DNA of 64,000 nt from the NCBI GenBank assembly GCA_050084985.1, contig JBITNC010000002.1, forward strand, positions 13,702,001-13,766,000, given 5' to 3'. The position numbers were made by a program, and so were the translations under genes. Of this stretch, positions 36,340 through 49,245 are shown piece by piece. Source of the DNA: Nageia nagi. Taxonomy: Eukaryota; Pinophyta. The notes under the pieces are model-generated. The model did no database searches. It saw only the letters and a program-made list of their open reading frames with translations, and was not told the origin of the DNA. How positions within the stretch are numbered: the stretch's first letter is position 1; every line of letters starts with the position of its first letter.

Positions 36340-37130
36340 CAATTGAGTTTGAACTAGATGCTAAACCATATAGGTAAAAATAAAGGCTAGTCAACCCAAA
36401 AATAGAAGAAGCCATGAAACAAAAATTGGTCAAGCTTCTTGCTTCAAAAATTATTTATCATATCAAGCATTATTATTGGGTTGTAAATCTAGTTCTTATT
36501 AGAAAGAAGAGTGGGGAAATAAAATTTGTGTTGATTTTAAAAATTTCAATCAAGTGTTTTTCAAAGATAATTATCCTCTCCTACCTATGAAATAGATCCT
36601 TCATACAGTATTCAAAGCTTGTTATTTTTCAATGATTGATGGATATTCAAGATTTAACTAGATTTAGATGAAAGATGAAGATCAATACAAAATTGCATTT
36701 ACAACCAAATGGGGGACATTTGATTTTCAAAGGATACCTTTTGGTATTTCTAATGCAAGAGCTACTTTTCAAAGAGACATGGATCATGCATTTGGTGACC
36801 TAATAAATAATGTTATCTTAGTATATCTAGATGATATTATAGTATTATCTAAAAGTAGAAAGGATCATCTAGAACATCTCCAATAAGTTTTTGAAAAATG
36901 CATGAAAATTAAGATTTCAATCAATTCCAAAAAAAATGTTTTTATGGTTAACCAAGGAAAATTACTTGGCCACATTATCTAAGAGAAGGGATTAGTGATT
37001 TATCCAAATAGAGTGAAAGCTATTGAAGCATTGCCACTCCCCTTCAATAATAAAGCCTTGCAATCATTCCTTGGTCAAAACAATTTTGTTAGAAAATTTA
37101 TTAATGATTTTTTAAAAAATTGTATCTCCA
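36340..37130 (+). pseudogene. Element C reverse transcriptase, broken
   Basis: Open part 36668-36886: MKDEDQYKIAFTTKWGTFDF, then RIPFGISNARATFQRDMD and an intact YLDD at 36824-36835. The thumb follows with VKAIEALPLPFNNKALQSFL at about 37010-37070. Upstream pieces (LIRKKSGEI near 36497, DNYPLLP near 36566) are split by frame changes. The linker 35890-36340 is alignable to B but unassigned. Confidence 0.83.
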
Positions 37131-37134
37131 CTCA

Positions 37135-37560
37135 CTTCAATGTTAAAGAAAGATGTTGTATTCTCTTGGTTAGATGAAGCAAAAATAGCCTTTAGAGAGA
37201 TTAAAAAGTTTATAATAGAAACTCTTGTACTTAAAAATCTTGATATGTCAAATAATTTCATCATGTACGCATATGGAGCAAAAAAAATCATTGTTACAAT
37301 TCTAGCATTGAAATATGATAAGAAAGAAGAATATTTGATTGCTTTTCATAATCAAACACTACATCAACACTAGAAAAGGTACTTATTTATTAAAAATAAG
37401 TGTTTTTCATAATGAAAGGAATTCAAAAATTCAAATATTATGTGTCCCATAACAAAATCCTTATATTTACTATCCATGCATATGTAAGAAATTATGTTAT
37501 ACAAGGAGACTTAGGCAAAGGAAAGGTTGGTTGAATTACTATAATAATGGAATATGATAT
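37135..37560 (+). pseudogene. Element C second (gypsy-type) RNase H, remnant
   Basis: MLKKDVVFSWLDEAKIAFRE at 37140-37200 is the usual entry of the RT-linked RNase H. FIMYAYGAKKIIVTILALKY and LIAFHNQTLHQH follow (to 37373). The normal catalytic Asp of the first block appears replaced (MYAYG). The remainder is frame-shifted. Confidence 0.65.
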
Positions 37561-37739
37561 AGAAATTAAACCAACCAAATTGATCAAAGGTAAGGCTCTA
37601 TGTGAAAATATAGCTAAAGCTTCACATATGATTGCTATCATAGAGGATGAGCAACAACTTAATGAGGAGAGTGATTGGATTAAGCAAATTATTTTTTATT
37701 TTCAAAATGATAAATATCTCTAGATAGATTTTAGAGGAG

Positions 37740-38532
37740 ATTCAAGTTGCATGCCTTGAATTTTGTGATGATATATGACCATCTTTATAGAAAGAAATTT
37801 AATCAAACCCTATTAAGATGTGTGACTCATTATGAATCTTAGAGAATATTGCATGAATTTCATTATGGATTCTCTAGTAGGCATTATAGTGGACCAACTA
37901 TAGTAGCAAAAATATTACAAGCCATGTATTATTGGTCCACTATATTTTAAGATTCATTCAAGGTTACCTGAGAATGTGACAAATGCACAGTAGATTTATG
38001 GAAAATAAAAAGATAAACTACTATGCCTCTTAAACCTGTGGTAGTTGAGGAACCTTTCCAACAATGGAGTATGGACTTCATTAGTGTTATAAACCCAAAT
38101 TTCTTAGTAGACCATAAATTCATCTTGACTACAATAAATTATTTTACTATACGGTTAGAAGCAATGCCATGTAAGTATGTAGATCAAGAGGCAGTGATAG
38201 AAATGATCAAAAGGATAATCACTCACTTTGAAATCCTATAGACTATTATTTCATATAATGGCTTGACATTTATTAGAGGTAACTTATCAAAATTTATTGT
38301 TGAATATGGATATACTGGTTATTCTCTTCAAATTATTACCTGTAAGGTAATGAGTTAGCAGAATCAACTAATAAAAATCTAACCTAGATCATCAAAACAA
38401 TAATTAAAGGGAATCCTAAATAGTGGCATATATAATTGAAATTTGTATTATGGGTAGATAGGATCAGTAGTAAATCAGTAATCAAAACATCCCCATATGC
38501 ACTAGTATATGGTAAAATACCTATGTTGCCAA
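37740..38532 (+). pseudogene. Element C integrase, first part (split by element D)
   Basis: Zinc-binding part near 37850-37995 (EFHYGFS; CDKC degraded). The core has FQQWSMDFISVINPNFLVDH (first Asp, near 38065), and a degraded second block near 38240-38285. The Glu block ESTNKN lies near 38360. The frame reaches a VYGK-MLPIH segment at about 38500-38537, where element D interrupts. The target bases tacac (38533-38537) are repeated after D. Confidence 0.8.
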
Positions 38533-38537
38533 TACAC

Positions 38538-38942
38538 TATTAGGATCCCACATCCTAACATTTTAGTGTTAGTATTAGTATTAAATTGTCAACCTATATT
38601 GTAAATCGTAATATTATGATTGTAAGCGTGAGGCTCGATTTTGCATGACTATTAGGGTTAGAGTTAGTATCTTATAAATTGGTAGAAGTGTGTGGAAAAA
38701 GGCATTTTGAATATTATTTTTCACTTTTGGAGTTGTAAGGAGGTAGCCCCCTCAAAGCGGCCTATGATTTTGTTACTATTCAATCAAATCCTATCCTTAT
38801 CTACTTATTATTACTATTTCATATTCTATTTATCAGTGCATGCTTTATTATTTCTACTAGATTGGCTGTCATTTTCCTATTTCAAATCAATATTAGTTAC
38901 CTTTTTGCAATATTTCCCTTTCATATTTGTAGCATCATAACA
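38538..38942 (+). repeat. 5' LTR of element D
   Basis: 405 bp, ends agcatcataaca. The telo-box-like motif ttagggttagagttag is at 38652-38667, with cttataaa just downstream as TATA box. Compared with element A it lacks part of the attttatt stretch and has a small insertion near 38607. Confidence 0.87.
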
Positions 38943-38944
38943 TC

Positions 38945-38956
38945 TAGTATCAAAGC
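38945..38956 (+). promoter_or_regulatory. Primer binding site of element D (tRNA-iMet)
   Basis: tagtatcaaagc, two bases after the LTR end. It shows two G-to-A changes from the plant initiator-tRNA-Met site and is in the same place as in element A. Confidence 0.75.
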
Positions 38957-39707
38957 TCTTTCTAGCGCCATTCTATCGTAGGAAAATAAAAATAAAAAAT
39001 TAGAGGTCTAAGTTAGAAATTTTGTACTAAGAGTTTTAAAATATCTAAGAGGATCTATCATTTTTGGCTAAGTACACTTACCCATAAAGCTATGTGTGAA
39101 GTGAGATGCAAAAAACTCTGCACCAATACCCAAGCCTCAAATAGAACCCTACATGGAATCAAACTTCATGTATTGAAAGGTATATCGAAGAATATCTAGG
39201 ATATAAATGAAAACTAGGTAGGAAGCTATGTCAACCATCTATAAACTATAGTGCACTAGCAAGTGTCACTAAAAAGTACTTATCATAGAAGCCATCTTCG
39301 TAGCCTCTTTCCTTGCAAAAGTTGGATAGGAGGGGTGTTTAGAGAAGCTTATAGAGTAGATAATCCTTACCCTAGAATCATTCCTTAACATAAAAAACCT
39401 TGATTTGGGAAGTAGAATGTATGACATGCAATTTTTTAGAGCTACCAAAAATAGTAGTTTAGAGGCAACAAAACCTTCAAAGCTAAATAACTAAAAATCT
39501 ATACTGTTTCAATAGTTGTTAACAAAAGCAGACTCATAGATGTTAAAAAAATCATCATTGGGGGACCTAGCCCATTGTGATCATATTTTTGAGCTAATCA
39601 TTTTAATATATTACACCCATACACTTTTTTGGGCATTTCTAAAAATAGCAATTTCTAAAAATAGTAGTTTTTGAAAATAATAGCTTCAAAAATAGTAGTT
39701 TCTAGAA

Positions 39708-42700
39708 ATGGCACCTGAGATAAGATCCCAAATAATAGCACAAGTTGATCCTACCATGATGACATTTTAAACTATGATCCAACAAATGGTAGATACACTT
39801 ACTAGTACATTCAAGGTAGAAATTTGACAAATACAAATCCAAATACAAACCCTTGATAGTAAATGTGATAGTGTCCAACTAAGTATCAATCATACAAATA
39901 ATGTATCTAGTTCACAACAATTAGGGTAGTAAAGAAATCCATAGGGGTATCATCACAAATTTTAGGGCCAATAAGGTGGTTTCATTCTTCCCCACACAAC
40001 CAAATTGATTTTTTCTTGATTTGATGGAGATGATCACACTATTTGGATTTATTAGTCTAGACAGCATTTCACATTGAACCAAATTCTAGAAGATTTGAAG
40101 GTGCACATGGTAACTTTTCATTTGGACCATGAGGCTCTCCAATGGTACCAGTGGTACTCAAAAATGGATATTGCTCCTTCATGGGATGAATTTACTCAAT
40201 AATTATTAATCTATTTTGGTCCTAGTGACTATGAATATTTCATAAGGGCATTGACCAAGTTACGTCAAACCATAATAGTCAAAGAATACAAAAATTAGTT
40301 TGAGAAATTGGCAAATCACATAGAGGGGTTTGACAAAGTATTTTTCATAAGTTGTTTTATCAATGTATTAAAATAAGAAATTAAACCAAAGGTCAAAATA
40401 TTTAATCCTAAAACTATGATGGATGTTATTGCTTTGGTAAAGCTCATTGAAGATAAAGCCAGTGCTCATTGACAAAATGTAAGACCTCCATTCACAAAAA
40501 CACATAATATTTCCATTCCTCTAATAACATAAGCACCCCACCATCAAATCACACAATGAAAACTAAGAAATTAACATGGGAGGAATTGGAAGAGCATCAA
40601 AAGAAGGGTTTATGCTATAATTGTGATAAGAAATTTGTTCATGGTCATCATTGTACTCAATAAAAGTTATATTTTCTTGATGTTGATACTCTTAGTGAGG
40701 AGGAATATGAGAGTGCATCCAAAGAGGCTACAAAAAAAATCCTAAATGAGGAGGCCTTAGTTATCTCTTATAGTGCATTAGAAGGAATTACTACTTATTA
40801 AACAATGAAGGTCACCCTCTCATAATATTGTTGGATTTGGGAAGTACTCATAATTTCATTAATCCACTAGTGGCTAAGGTTGTTGATTATTACATTCATC
40901 TTATAAATAATTTTGAAGTTATGGTTGGTAATGGAAAAAAAATAACATGTAAAGGCACATGTCTAAATGTAAAACTGATCATGGACCACTATACTTTAAA
41001 AAGTAACATGTATGCTTTACAACTTGGGGGATGTGATATAGTTTTGAGGGTGTAATGGCTGAGGACTTTGGGCACCATGTAGTGGAATTTTGTAGAGCTA
41101 TGGATGACCTTAAAGATATATGAATAAGAGCATACTCTTAGGTGATTACAAGGTGGACCTATACAAATTATGAGCTAACATTACATGGAAAAGATCTTAC
41201 GAAAAATTGGAAAGGGGATGTTGGCATAGTTATACTCTTTATCAATCATCGAATCTATATTCAAAGAGTTTAAGGATTTTTAGCCCATATTAAATAAGCA
41301 TGCATGTGCCTTTGAGGAACTAATGGGCTTACCACTCTAGTAATCAAATGATCATGCTATCCAATTGGTTCTAGGAAGTCACCTACCAAACATTCATCCT
41401 TATCGGTATCCTTGTTTAAAAAAAAATAAAATTGAAAAATTGGTTCAAGAACTATTGGATGTAGGAGTAATCTGACCTAGCATAAGCCCATATTCTTCTC
41501 CAATTATATTGGTTTGTAAGAAAGATGGTTTATGGCATATGTGTGTGGATTTCAAGGCCCTCAACAAAATTACCATCAAGGACAAATTTTTCATACCGAT
41601 CATTTATGAATTATTAGATGAACTACATGGGGCAAGATATTTTTCCAAGTTGGACCTATCATCTAGGTATCACCAAATCTACCTCAAGGAGGAGAAAATA
41701 CCAAAAATTTCATTTTGCACCCATGAGGCCATTATGAATTCTTGGTCATGCCTTTTGGCCTCATAAATGCTCCATCCATAGTTCAAAGTTTAATGAATTA
41801 GGTGTTTCATCCATTCCTTAGGAAGTTCATTTTAGTTTTCTTTGATGATATCTTGATCTATAGTAAGACATGGTAAGAACATGTGACACATGTTGATCAA
41901 ACTTTATAAATTTTGAAAGAAAATTAGCTATATACAAAAAAATCAAAATGTTCATTTGGTAAGAGGGAAATTGACTACTTAGGTCATACTATATCTGAAG
42001 AGGGAGTTAAGGTGGATCCACAAAAGATTATTGACATGCAAAACTAGTCTATTCCTACATATTTGAAAAGTATTTGAAGATTATTAGGGTTGATAGGCTA
42101 TTATAGGAAATTTGTAAAGGATTATGGTAATATTGCAACACCTCTAACCATGTGTCTGGAAAAAGAATGCATTCTAATGGTCCTCTCAAGCTAAGACATC
42201 TTTTCTCAAGCTCAAAGATGCGATGTGTACCACCCTAGTATTAGTAATGCTAGATTTTTCTAAAACCTTTGTGATAGAAAGTGATTCTTATGGAGTAGGA
42301 ATTGGGGTAGTATTGATGTAGGAGGGGCATCCCTTAGTATTCACTAGTAGAGCACTTTGGTAAAAATTGGGTTAAATCCACTTCTGAAAAAGAAATGCTT
42401 GCCATCATTCATGTAGTTCAATGCTAGAGACCATATCTCATTGGTTGCCATTTCATCATCCTCACAGATCATCATAATTTAAAATTTTTCATTGATCAAC
42501 ATATTTATACACTTGAGCAAAAAAAATGTATGACCAAACTATTGGGGTATGATTATGAGATAGTATATTGAAAAGGTAAAGAGAATGTGGTTGTCGATGC
42601 TCTGTCTAGAAAATTTGAAGATCAAGTAGCACTACAAGCTCTTTCATCTCATATTTCTCAATGGTTTGATAAAGTTAAATAAGAGTGGGTAGAGGATAGC

Positions 42701-44088
42701 TCTACCCAAGAATTATTAAAACAAATCATTTAACACCCCACAAATAAACCACACCACACATGGCATGATGGTATTTTGAGATTCAAAGGTAAATGTAAAT
42801 AAAAAATACTTATCAATTTGTATTCCACACCTACATCAAGGCATGATAGATTTTTGAAAATTATAAGTGGGTGGCATGATCATTCTATTGGGAAAGTATG
42901 AAATTGGATATCAAGCAATTTTTGGCAACTTATAATGTGTGTCAATGATAAAAGGATGAGATAGTAGGTACTTCAAGACTCCTTCAACTTCTTCCCATAC
43001 CTAATCATACATGGATTGATATCACAAAGGATTTCATTGAAGGCCTTCCTAAATCCAATGGTAAATCATTTATTATAGTGGTGGTTGATTGGTTATCTAA
43101 ATATGCTCATTTTGGTTTATTGCCTCATCCCTATAAGGCAATGACAATGGCATAATTATTCCTTGATATAATTTTTAAACTACATGGCATGCCAAAGATG
43201 ATTGTCAATGATCATGATCCAATTTTTACAAGCTATTTTTGGTAAGAGCTTTTCAAGCTACAAGGGACCCAACTAAACATGAGCTTAGCATATCACCTAG
43301 AAACTAATGGTTAGACTAAAATTGTCAACAAATGTTCAGAAACATATTTATGTTGTTTTGCTTTAGCAAAACCTATGCATTAGGTATGATGGCTTCCCTT
43401 GGTTGAGTGGTGGTATAATACATCTTATCATTCTACTAGCAAAATGACCCCCTATGAAGTAGTGTATGGTTAAGCTCCACCAATAGTCACCTCGTATGTT
43501 GTAGGTACTAGTAAAGTTCAGGTAGCTATCTTAGCTTTAGTTACTCAAGATGGAATTTTTCATTTGCTCAAGGATAACCTTTAGATAGCCCAACACTATA
43601 TGAATCAATAGGCTAACTAGCAATGTGTTGAAAGTGGGTTCCAGGTAGATGACATGGTCTTTTTAGGGCTACAACCTTATTCCTAGAAATCCTTAAAAAT
43701 AAAAGGCCCCCAAAAATTGGCTCCAAAGTTTTATGGTCCCTACAAGGTGTTACAATGCATTGGCCTAGCTGTATACAAATTGAAGCGTACAACTTCTAAG
43801 AGTCACCCATTGTTTCATGTCTCTTATCTTAAGAAAGTGGTTGTATTAGAGGTTTGGGTTCATACATAATTACCTAAGTTGGTGAAGGATGGATCAATGG
43901 TAGTTATACCTAAGGTAGTTTTGAATCAACATTCACAATAGCTTCATAACCATTCCATCATAGAAGTCCTTGTGCAGTGGCAAGGCATGGCACCAGAAGA
44001 TGCAACATATGAAATACTTCATCAACTGTAGTAATAGTTTCTACACTTCAAGCTTTGAGGACAAAGCTTCATCCCAAAAGGGGTGGCA
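39708..44088 (+). pseudogene. Element D gag-pol polyprotein, broken
   Basis: Opens at ATG 39708 (MAPEIRSQIIAQVDPTMM). Gag spans 39708-40650 with a CCHC knuckle near 40610-40650 (CYNCDKKFVHGHHC). The protease has MLDLGSTHNFI at about 40828, Leu in place of the usual Ser/Thr after the Asp. RT begins near 41380; 41509-41766 is open ([17 protein letters not shown]), and the catalytic FFDD is intact at 41838-41849. RNase H follows with SDSYGVGIGVVLM and TDHHNLKF (to about 42500). Integrase keeps [18 protein letters not shown] near 43015, which element A has lost, plus the second Asp block near 43210. A chromodomain-like segment lies at about 43910-44030. The short frame 43970-44155 overlaps it and runs into the LTR. 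The leader 38957-39707 has no gene. Confidence 0.85.
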
Positions 44089-44493
44089 TGTTAGGATCCC
44101 ACATCTTAACATTTTAGTGTTAGTATTAGTATTAAATTATTATCCTATATTGTAAATCATAATATTATGATTGTAAGGGTGGGGCCCAATTTTACATGAC
44201 TATTAGGGTTAGGGTTAGTATATTATAAATTAGTAGAATTATGTGGAAAAAGGCATCTTGAACATTATTTTTCAATTTTGGAGTTGTAAGGAGGTAGCCC
44301 CCTCAAAGCAACCTATGATTCTATTACTATTAGGTAAAATCCTATCCTTATCTGCTTATTATTACTATTTAATGTTCTATTTATCAGTGAATGCTCTATT
44401 ATTTCCACCAGATTAGTTGTCATTTTCCTATTTCAAATCGATATTCATTACATTTTTGCAATATTTCCCTTTGATATTTGTACCATCATAACA
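44089..44493 (+). repeat. 3' LTR of element D
   Basis: 405 bp, preceded by the polypurine tract aaaaggggtggca. Telo-box-like ttagggttagggttag at 44203-44218 with tataaatt downstream. Confidence 0.88.
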
Positions 44494-44498
44494 TACAC

Positions 44499-44892
44499 AT
44501 TGAGTTATCAATATTAAAAATCCTACAAGAAATGGAGGACCATGACTTTGAGCCACTACAATATAGGTATAATCAGCTCCTAAATTTGGAAAAAGATTGA
44601 AACAAATCACATGAGTCATTTTAGGATCACCAACACATAGTTAAGAAATGGTTTAATAAGAAAAAATCTTCTCAAGTGAAGTTTGAACTAGGTGACATTA
44701 TCCTCAAATGGGATGAGGAAAGAATAAAGCCCAAAAGACATTATAAATTTGACTCTCTATGGAGTGGGCCTTATATAATCACTCAAGCCATGCAAAATAA
44801 TGCATTCAAATTACAAGATATCATTAGGTCCTTGAAATTACCTATTTATATTAAAAATATCTATTTGAAGCATTACTGGGTGATAGGGTGAT
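44499..44892 (+). pseudogene. Element C integrase, second part
   Basis: Integrase resumes after D with YELSILKILQEMEDHDF-like codons near 44500 and continues in the open frame 44676-44891: MKFELGDIILKWDEERIKP, YKFDSLWSGPYIITQAMQNN and KHYWVIG at the end. This matches the same segment of element B (23390-23601). It is the C-terminal DNA-binding part. Confidence 0.8.
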
Positions 44893-45435
44893 TTCATAAC
44901 ACCTGCTAGAAACTATATAGTGTATATAGTTTATAAAAAAATAAAGGCTTGTATATCTTCTAGAAAAAACACAACTTCCAAGAAAGTAGGTAGTTGTTAA
45001 TGCTTGATATTAATTCAACATTATGCAAGGTTGGTGTCTATGCACTACCAAGCTATCAACCAAATAGGGTAGCATTTAAAGAAATTTTCTTTTGATTTCT
45101 CAAACCATTATACTATTACCCTAGTTTAAATTGATGTGCTCTAAGTCAATTCATTCAACTTGTTGTCTACCAATCTATACAATGTGCATGTTATGACATC
45201 CCATGCATTAATTTATATTAATATATGTTAATCACAAACATTGGATGAATAAAACATCTTGCTTACCCTTTGAATCAACACTTGCCATTTTTGAGCATAC
45301 GAGTTTCCATAATAACTAGAGCCTAGAGTTTGTAGAGCTGAATTGGGCAAGGAAATATAGAGTTTTAGAACCTTATAGAGTGTAGATTTTAAGTCCCAAA
45401 TGCAAACCAAAGGTTCAAAGAAGAGTGCTAACACT

Positions 45436-48400
45436 ATAACAACTTCCAAACCATAAAATTTGGCTGAAACTAAATAAGTGAATGCCAACCTAATTGCCAT
45501 TCAATAGGAATACCTCAAGAAAACCCTAGGGATCAACTATAATGAGATGGGGGTGATGAACCATAGTGATACATGGAGGGCCGATCCTAATCACCTCCTT
45601 CTACAACATATGAAGCCCTAAGTTGCTAAAAAAGGAAAATATTTAGTGTACTCAAAAAGAAATGTCATGATTGATCAAGACCTAGCTTATTATGTTCCCT
45701 ATGAATTATTCACCTACCTCAATCTATTATATTCAATGGCACACAAGCATAACAAGCAAGTTTATGAGATAGGGATTTTTAGAGAATAAGAGCAATAAGG
45801 GGAATTACAATAAAAAATTGAAGTGATACTTGATTATTTCATCGATTCTATTCTTCAAGCATTTACTATCCCAGCTAATTAGTCTTTCCATATAAAGAAA
45901 TAAATTGATTTTAGAAAAGAGAAGAATGATTTTTATAAAAATAAGGATAAAATGATAAACTAGATTGATGAAAGATATTAGAGAAATAGCACCACAATGC
46001 TCTACCAAGATATGAAATTACCCTATTTGAGAAGAAGATGAATAGAGAGATGTTATAAGCACTGGTAGTTATTCTAGGGAAGAAGACCTAAATAGAAGCA
46101 GATGAAGCCATGATGCATATGGCTTACAATATTATAGAGGTACATGTCTTCTATGATTTTTTGAATTTTGTTTATAATGAGATAAAGATATTTCTTCTCA
46201 AAATTGAAACATCAAACTTTAGACACTCTTCATATCTTTTGTGGCTTTTGGTCCATCAAAACCTCAACAAGCTTAAGGTAGGAATACCAATTGAGCCAGT
46301 AAACCCAAGACTAGACCAATACTAATCAATTTGGGGTTCCAATCTTGACCAAGTTGCACGGGTCATATTACAAGTTCATGGATAAATTCTATGTAATAAT
46401 GGTGTAGATTTTTACAAGAAATCTTCCTAAAAAACTATGTAGGAGCACTATTTGAGAGCTACAAGGAGGAAATAAAATCAATGATTGGTATTTTCTCAAG
46501 GACTGCATTGTAATTATCAGGTATGGGTATTATTCTTGCCCAAATATGTAACCCCTTAGTTATATTCTATAGAGATGGGTAGGAAAATATGTGCCATTAA
46601 GACCAAATATGGGTTTGAGGGTAGTTTTAAATCCATTATAGATATACTAGCTTCTACTAAAAATTCCACTCTATTAGAAATAGTTTGCAAAGATAGTATA
46701 AAAAAATTATTGCATAGAATTTTAAACTAGATATGGAAGAAGCCCATTAGATGTATGACCCTTTAAGGGAAATAGCAATAATAATAAGGTTAGGAAAGAA
46801 TTGCCCAACCTTTGCCCATGAGCATAGACCTCATGTGGAATGTCTTATAAATAAAATTAAGAAAAAAGAAAAAATGTACCCTAAATAGAAATTTACAGCC
46901 CTAAACAAGGCCTTGATGACCCTTGAAGGGATAACAAAATACAAAAACTAGGAAAATAGATAGCAAGATTTTATCCTCATCCAGAGGTCCTCACATAGTT
47001 AGGAGATTTAGACTAGGTACCTAATAAAATTCATTATTTCACTAAGTTTATATTTGATTACATCATAAAAATGCATCATATTAAGAATAAATTGTTTGAA
47101 AAATTCAAATATGATAAGTCCTAGGAGTTAGAGTATTCTAAAGACCCCATCCCAAAGTTAGACCAGCCTCTTCTTCCTAACTTTTAAAGAAAATTAGTTA
47201 CAAGAGTGAGATAGATAGATGTTGGACAACCATCTAGTTTAGAAGAACCTACCAAGAATGGAAAAAAAAATCCCTCAGATACTACTACTACTTCTTGGGA
47301 GTCATCTCCTAAAAAAAGAAGAATTCAAACCCTTGCTCAAAAAAAAACAAACCCCAAAAAAAGAGAAAAAACTAATGAAGAAACCTTGCACTACACAACT
47401 CCAATCATAAGGGACTACACCTCCACCCCCAAAATCATAGAAGAAACCTTGGAGGTTGTTGCAAAGGAGGAAAAAATATTTGATGTAGAGGAATTGCAAA
47501 AGCCTAAAAAAATAGGTGCTACTACCTAGGAGGATGTCTTGGAAAGGAGGAAGTCCTAGAAAAGGAAGAAGTCCTAGAAAAAGAGAATATGGAAATTCAA
47601 TAAGGCAAGGGAAACATACTTGGAGTGGGTAGATCTGTAGCATCTAGAGGTGTACTGGGTGATGATGATAATGATGAATCTAGGAAGAAAAATACTTTGA
47701 CCCAATGGACAAGGTTGATGATGAAGATAAGGTAATGGAGAAAGTGGATAATGAAGTAAAAATTCAAGATCTTACACCTCAAAAGAAAATAAAACCCACT
47801 CAATAGGTCATAATGTCCACCTCATGTGTAAATACTCCTCCTCATTCTATGATCCCTACAACCTCCTAGGAAGAGATTAAGTCAATTTTTTCTATGCAAA
47901 TTGTAGAACCCATTAATTGGGCAACTTTTGCTAACAAACCTCCTATGCTTTGTAATAGTCAAGAATCTTGAGTAAGGTAATAGAAGCAAGAGATATTAAG
48001 ATAGCATAGATGTCTTTCAAAGAAGGACAATTGGATATTACTTCCCTGGTTATTATTAATATAAATATGTAGAGTGCTCTAGTTGTAGTCCAATCCATAA
48101 TTCTTGTATATACTTTGATAGTAGCTAGCAAAAGTCTTCAGGCCATGGAGGATAAGGTAGATAGGTTAAATAAAAAGGTGGATCAATTTAAAAAATACCA
48201 CTCCCTTAAGGAAAAAACCATTGTAGGGTTGCAAAATAAAATTAAAAAAAAGAACTACTTGCAAAGCTCGATAAGAAAAAATTAGAATTTGAGAAAAGCT
48301 TAGAAGAAAATAAAGTTGAGTTATAAAATGCGAATAAATTAATCCAAGATCTTAGTAGAAAATAAAGTTGAGTTATAAAATGCGAATAAAAGGCCAAGTA

Positions 48401-49195
48401 AGTTGAAGTTGAATTGCAAAGGATAGTAGTAGCTAATAAAGTGCTTACTAATGATAATATAAAGTTATTATTACTCATAAAAGGATTCAATAAGTCCCTA
48501 GTGGAGAAAATTAGAGATAAGATGATGAATTTGTTGCACTTGCACTTGTTCAAATATCAAATAGAACAAGCCATCAAGCAATTCAATACATAGACCACTC
48601 TTCATCAATTAGATCTAAAACTCCCAATATCAATGGTTGAGAAGATACAAAGCTGGCTAAGGGCCTTAATTGAAAAAATAATAGCTACCATTACTCCCAA
48701 CCCTAGCATTTCATATTTAAGGAGAATCCAAGATATATGTGAACTCTAAAATTTGGTATTCAATATGGATATTAATAAACACTAGCTTAACATAGATCTA
48801 GGGTTTATCAATAAATTCTTTAATTGAATTGAAAGCCCCAAAATTATGGAAGGATCAGGATGTACAAGGTAGTGCTACCATATGGGTAGCTAATATCATT
48901 CAATTCTTTGAAAAATCTTTTTCTAAGAAACAAATCTTAGATCTTCAATAATTGAATGATCTCACTCAAGAGGTAATTATGAGATTCTTGTATGCTAGAA
49001 GGCTAAAGAATGTGCTAATAAGGTTCAAAGTAAATATAGTTAGGATACAAGCCTCCCTTGTTTTGTTACAAATTGATCAACAAGACCTCAAGGAGCTAAG
49101 AAAAAAGATTCAACCTTTCCTCCCTATGGAACTTGTGCCCCCATAAAAGATTATCACTAAAACTTCATTTGAATAAATGCTTGGAAGCTACAAAT
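45436..49195 (+). pseudogene. Element C ORF3: homologue of the element B ORF3
   Basis: Alignable with 24052-27435 over its length and slightly longer. The start codon position reads ATA at 45436-45438. N-terminal part: LAYYVPYELFTYLNLLYSMA near 45685-45740. A repetitive Glu/Lys-rich middle lies at 47440-47600. The C-terminal coiled-coil part (about 48160-48560) contains EDKVDRLNKKVDQFKKYHSL, and LTQEVIMRFLYARRLKNVLI near 48960-49020 is in an open frame. A 29-base piece (aaaataaagttgagttataaaatgcgaat) is duplicated at 48309 and 48360. The minus-strand frames here (47302-47803, 48242-48553) are shadows of the lysine/glutamate-rich sequence. Confidence 0.55.
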
Positions 49196-49245
49196 AGAGG
49201 GTTCTATTCTCCAAAAGGTAGAGACCCTAAGAGATACTAGAAGAT

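Larger units (their letters stand above)
38538..44493 (+). mobile_element. Element D: second Reina-like chromovirus, nested in element C
   Basis: 5956 bp with two LTRs of 405 bp each and an exact 5-bp duplication tacac (38533-38537 and 44494-44498). Same family as element A along its whole length. The first LTR begins tattaggatccc, a G-to-A change in the terminal TG; the second keeps TG. This is the third nesting level: outer element, C, D. Confidence 0.9.

Noticed and set aside
47302-48553. Minus-strand frames with Phe/Leu-rich membrane-like sequence
   Set aside because: They are the complement of the lysine/glutamate-rich coding strand of ORF3 in element C; hydrophobic shadows of that kind are expected.
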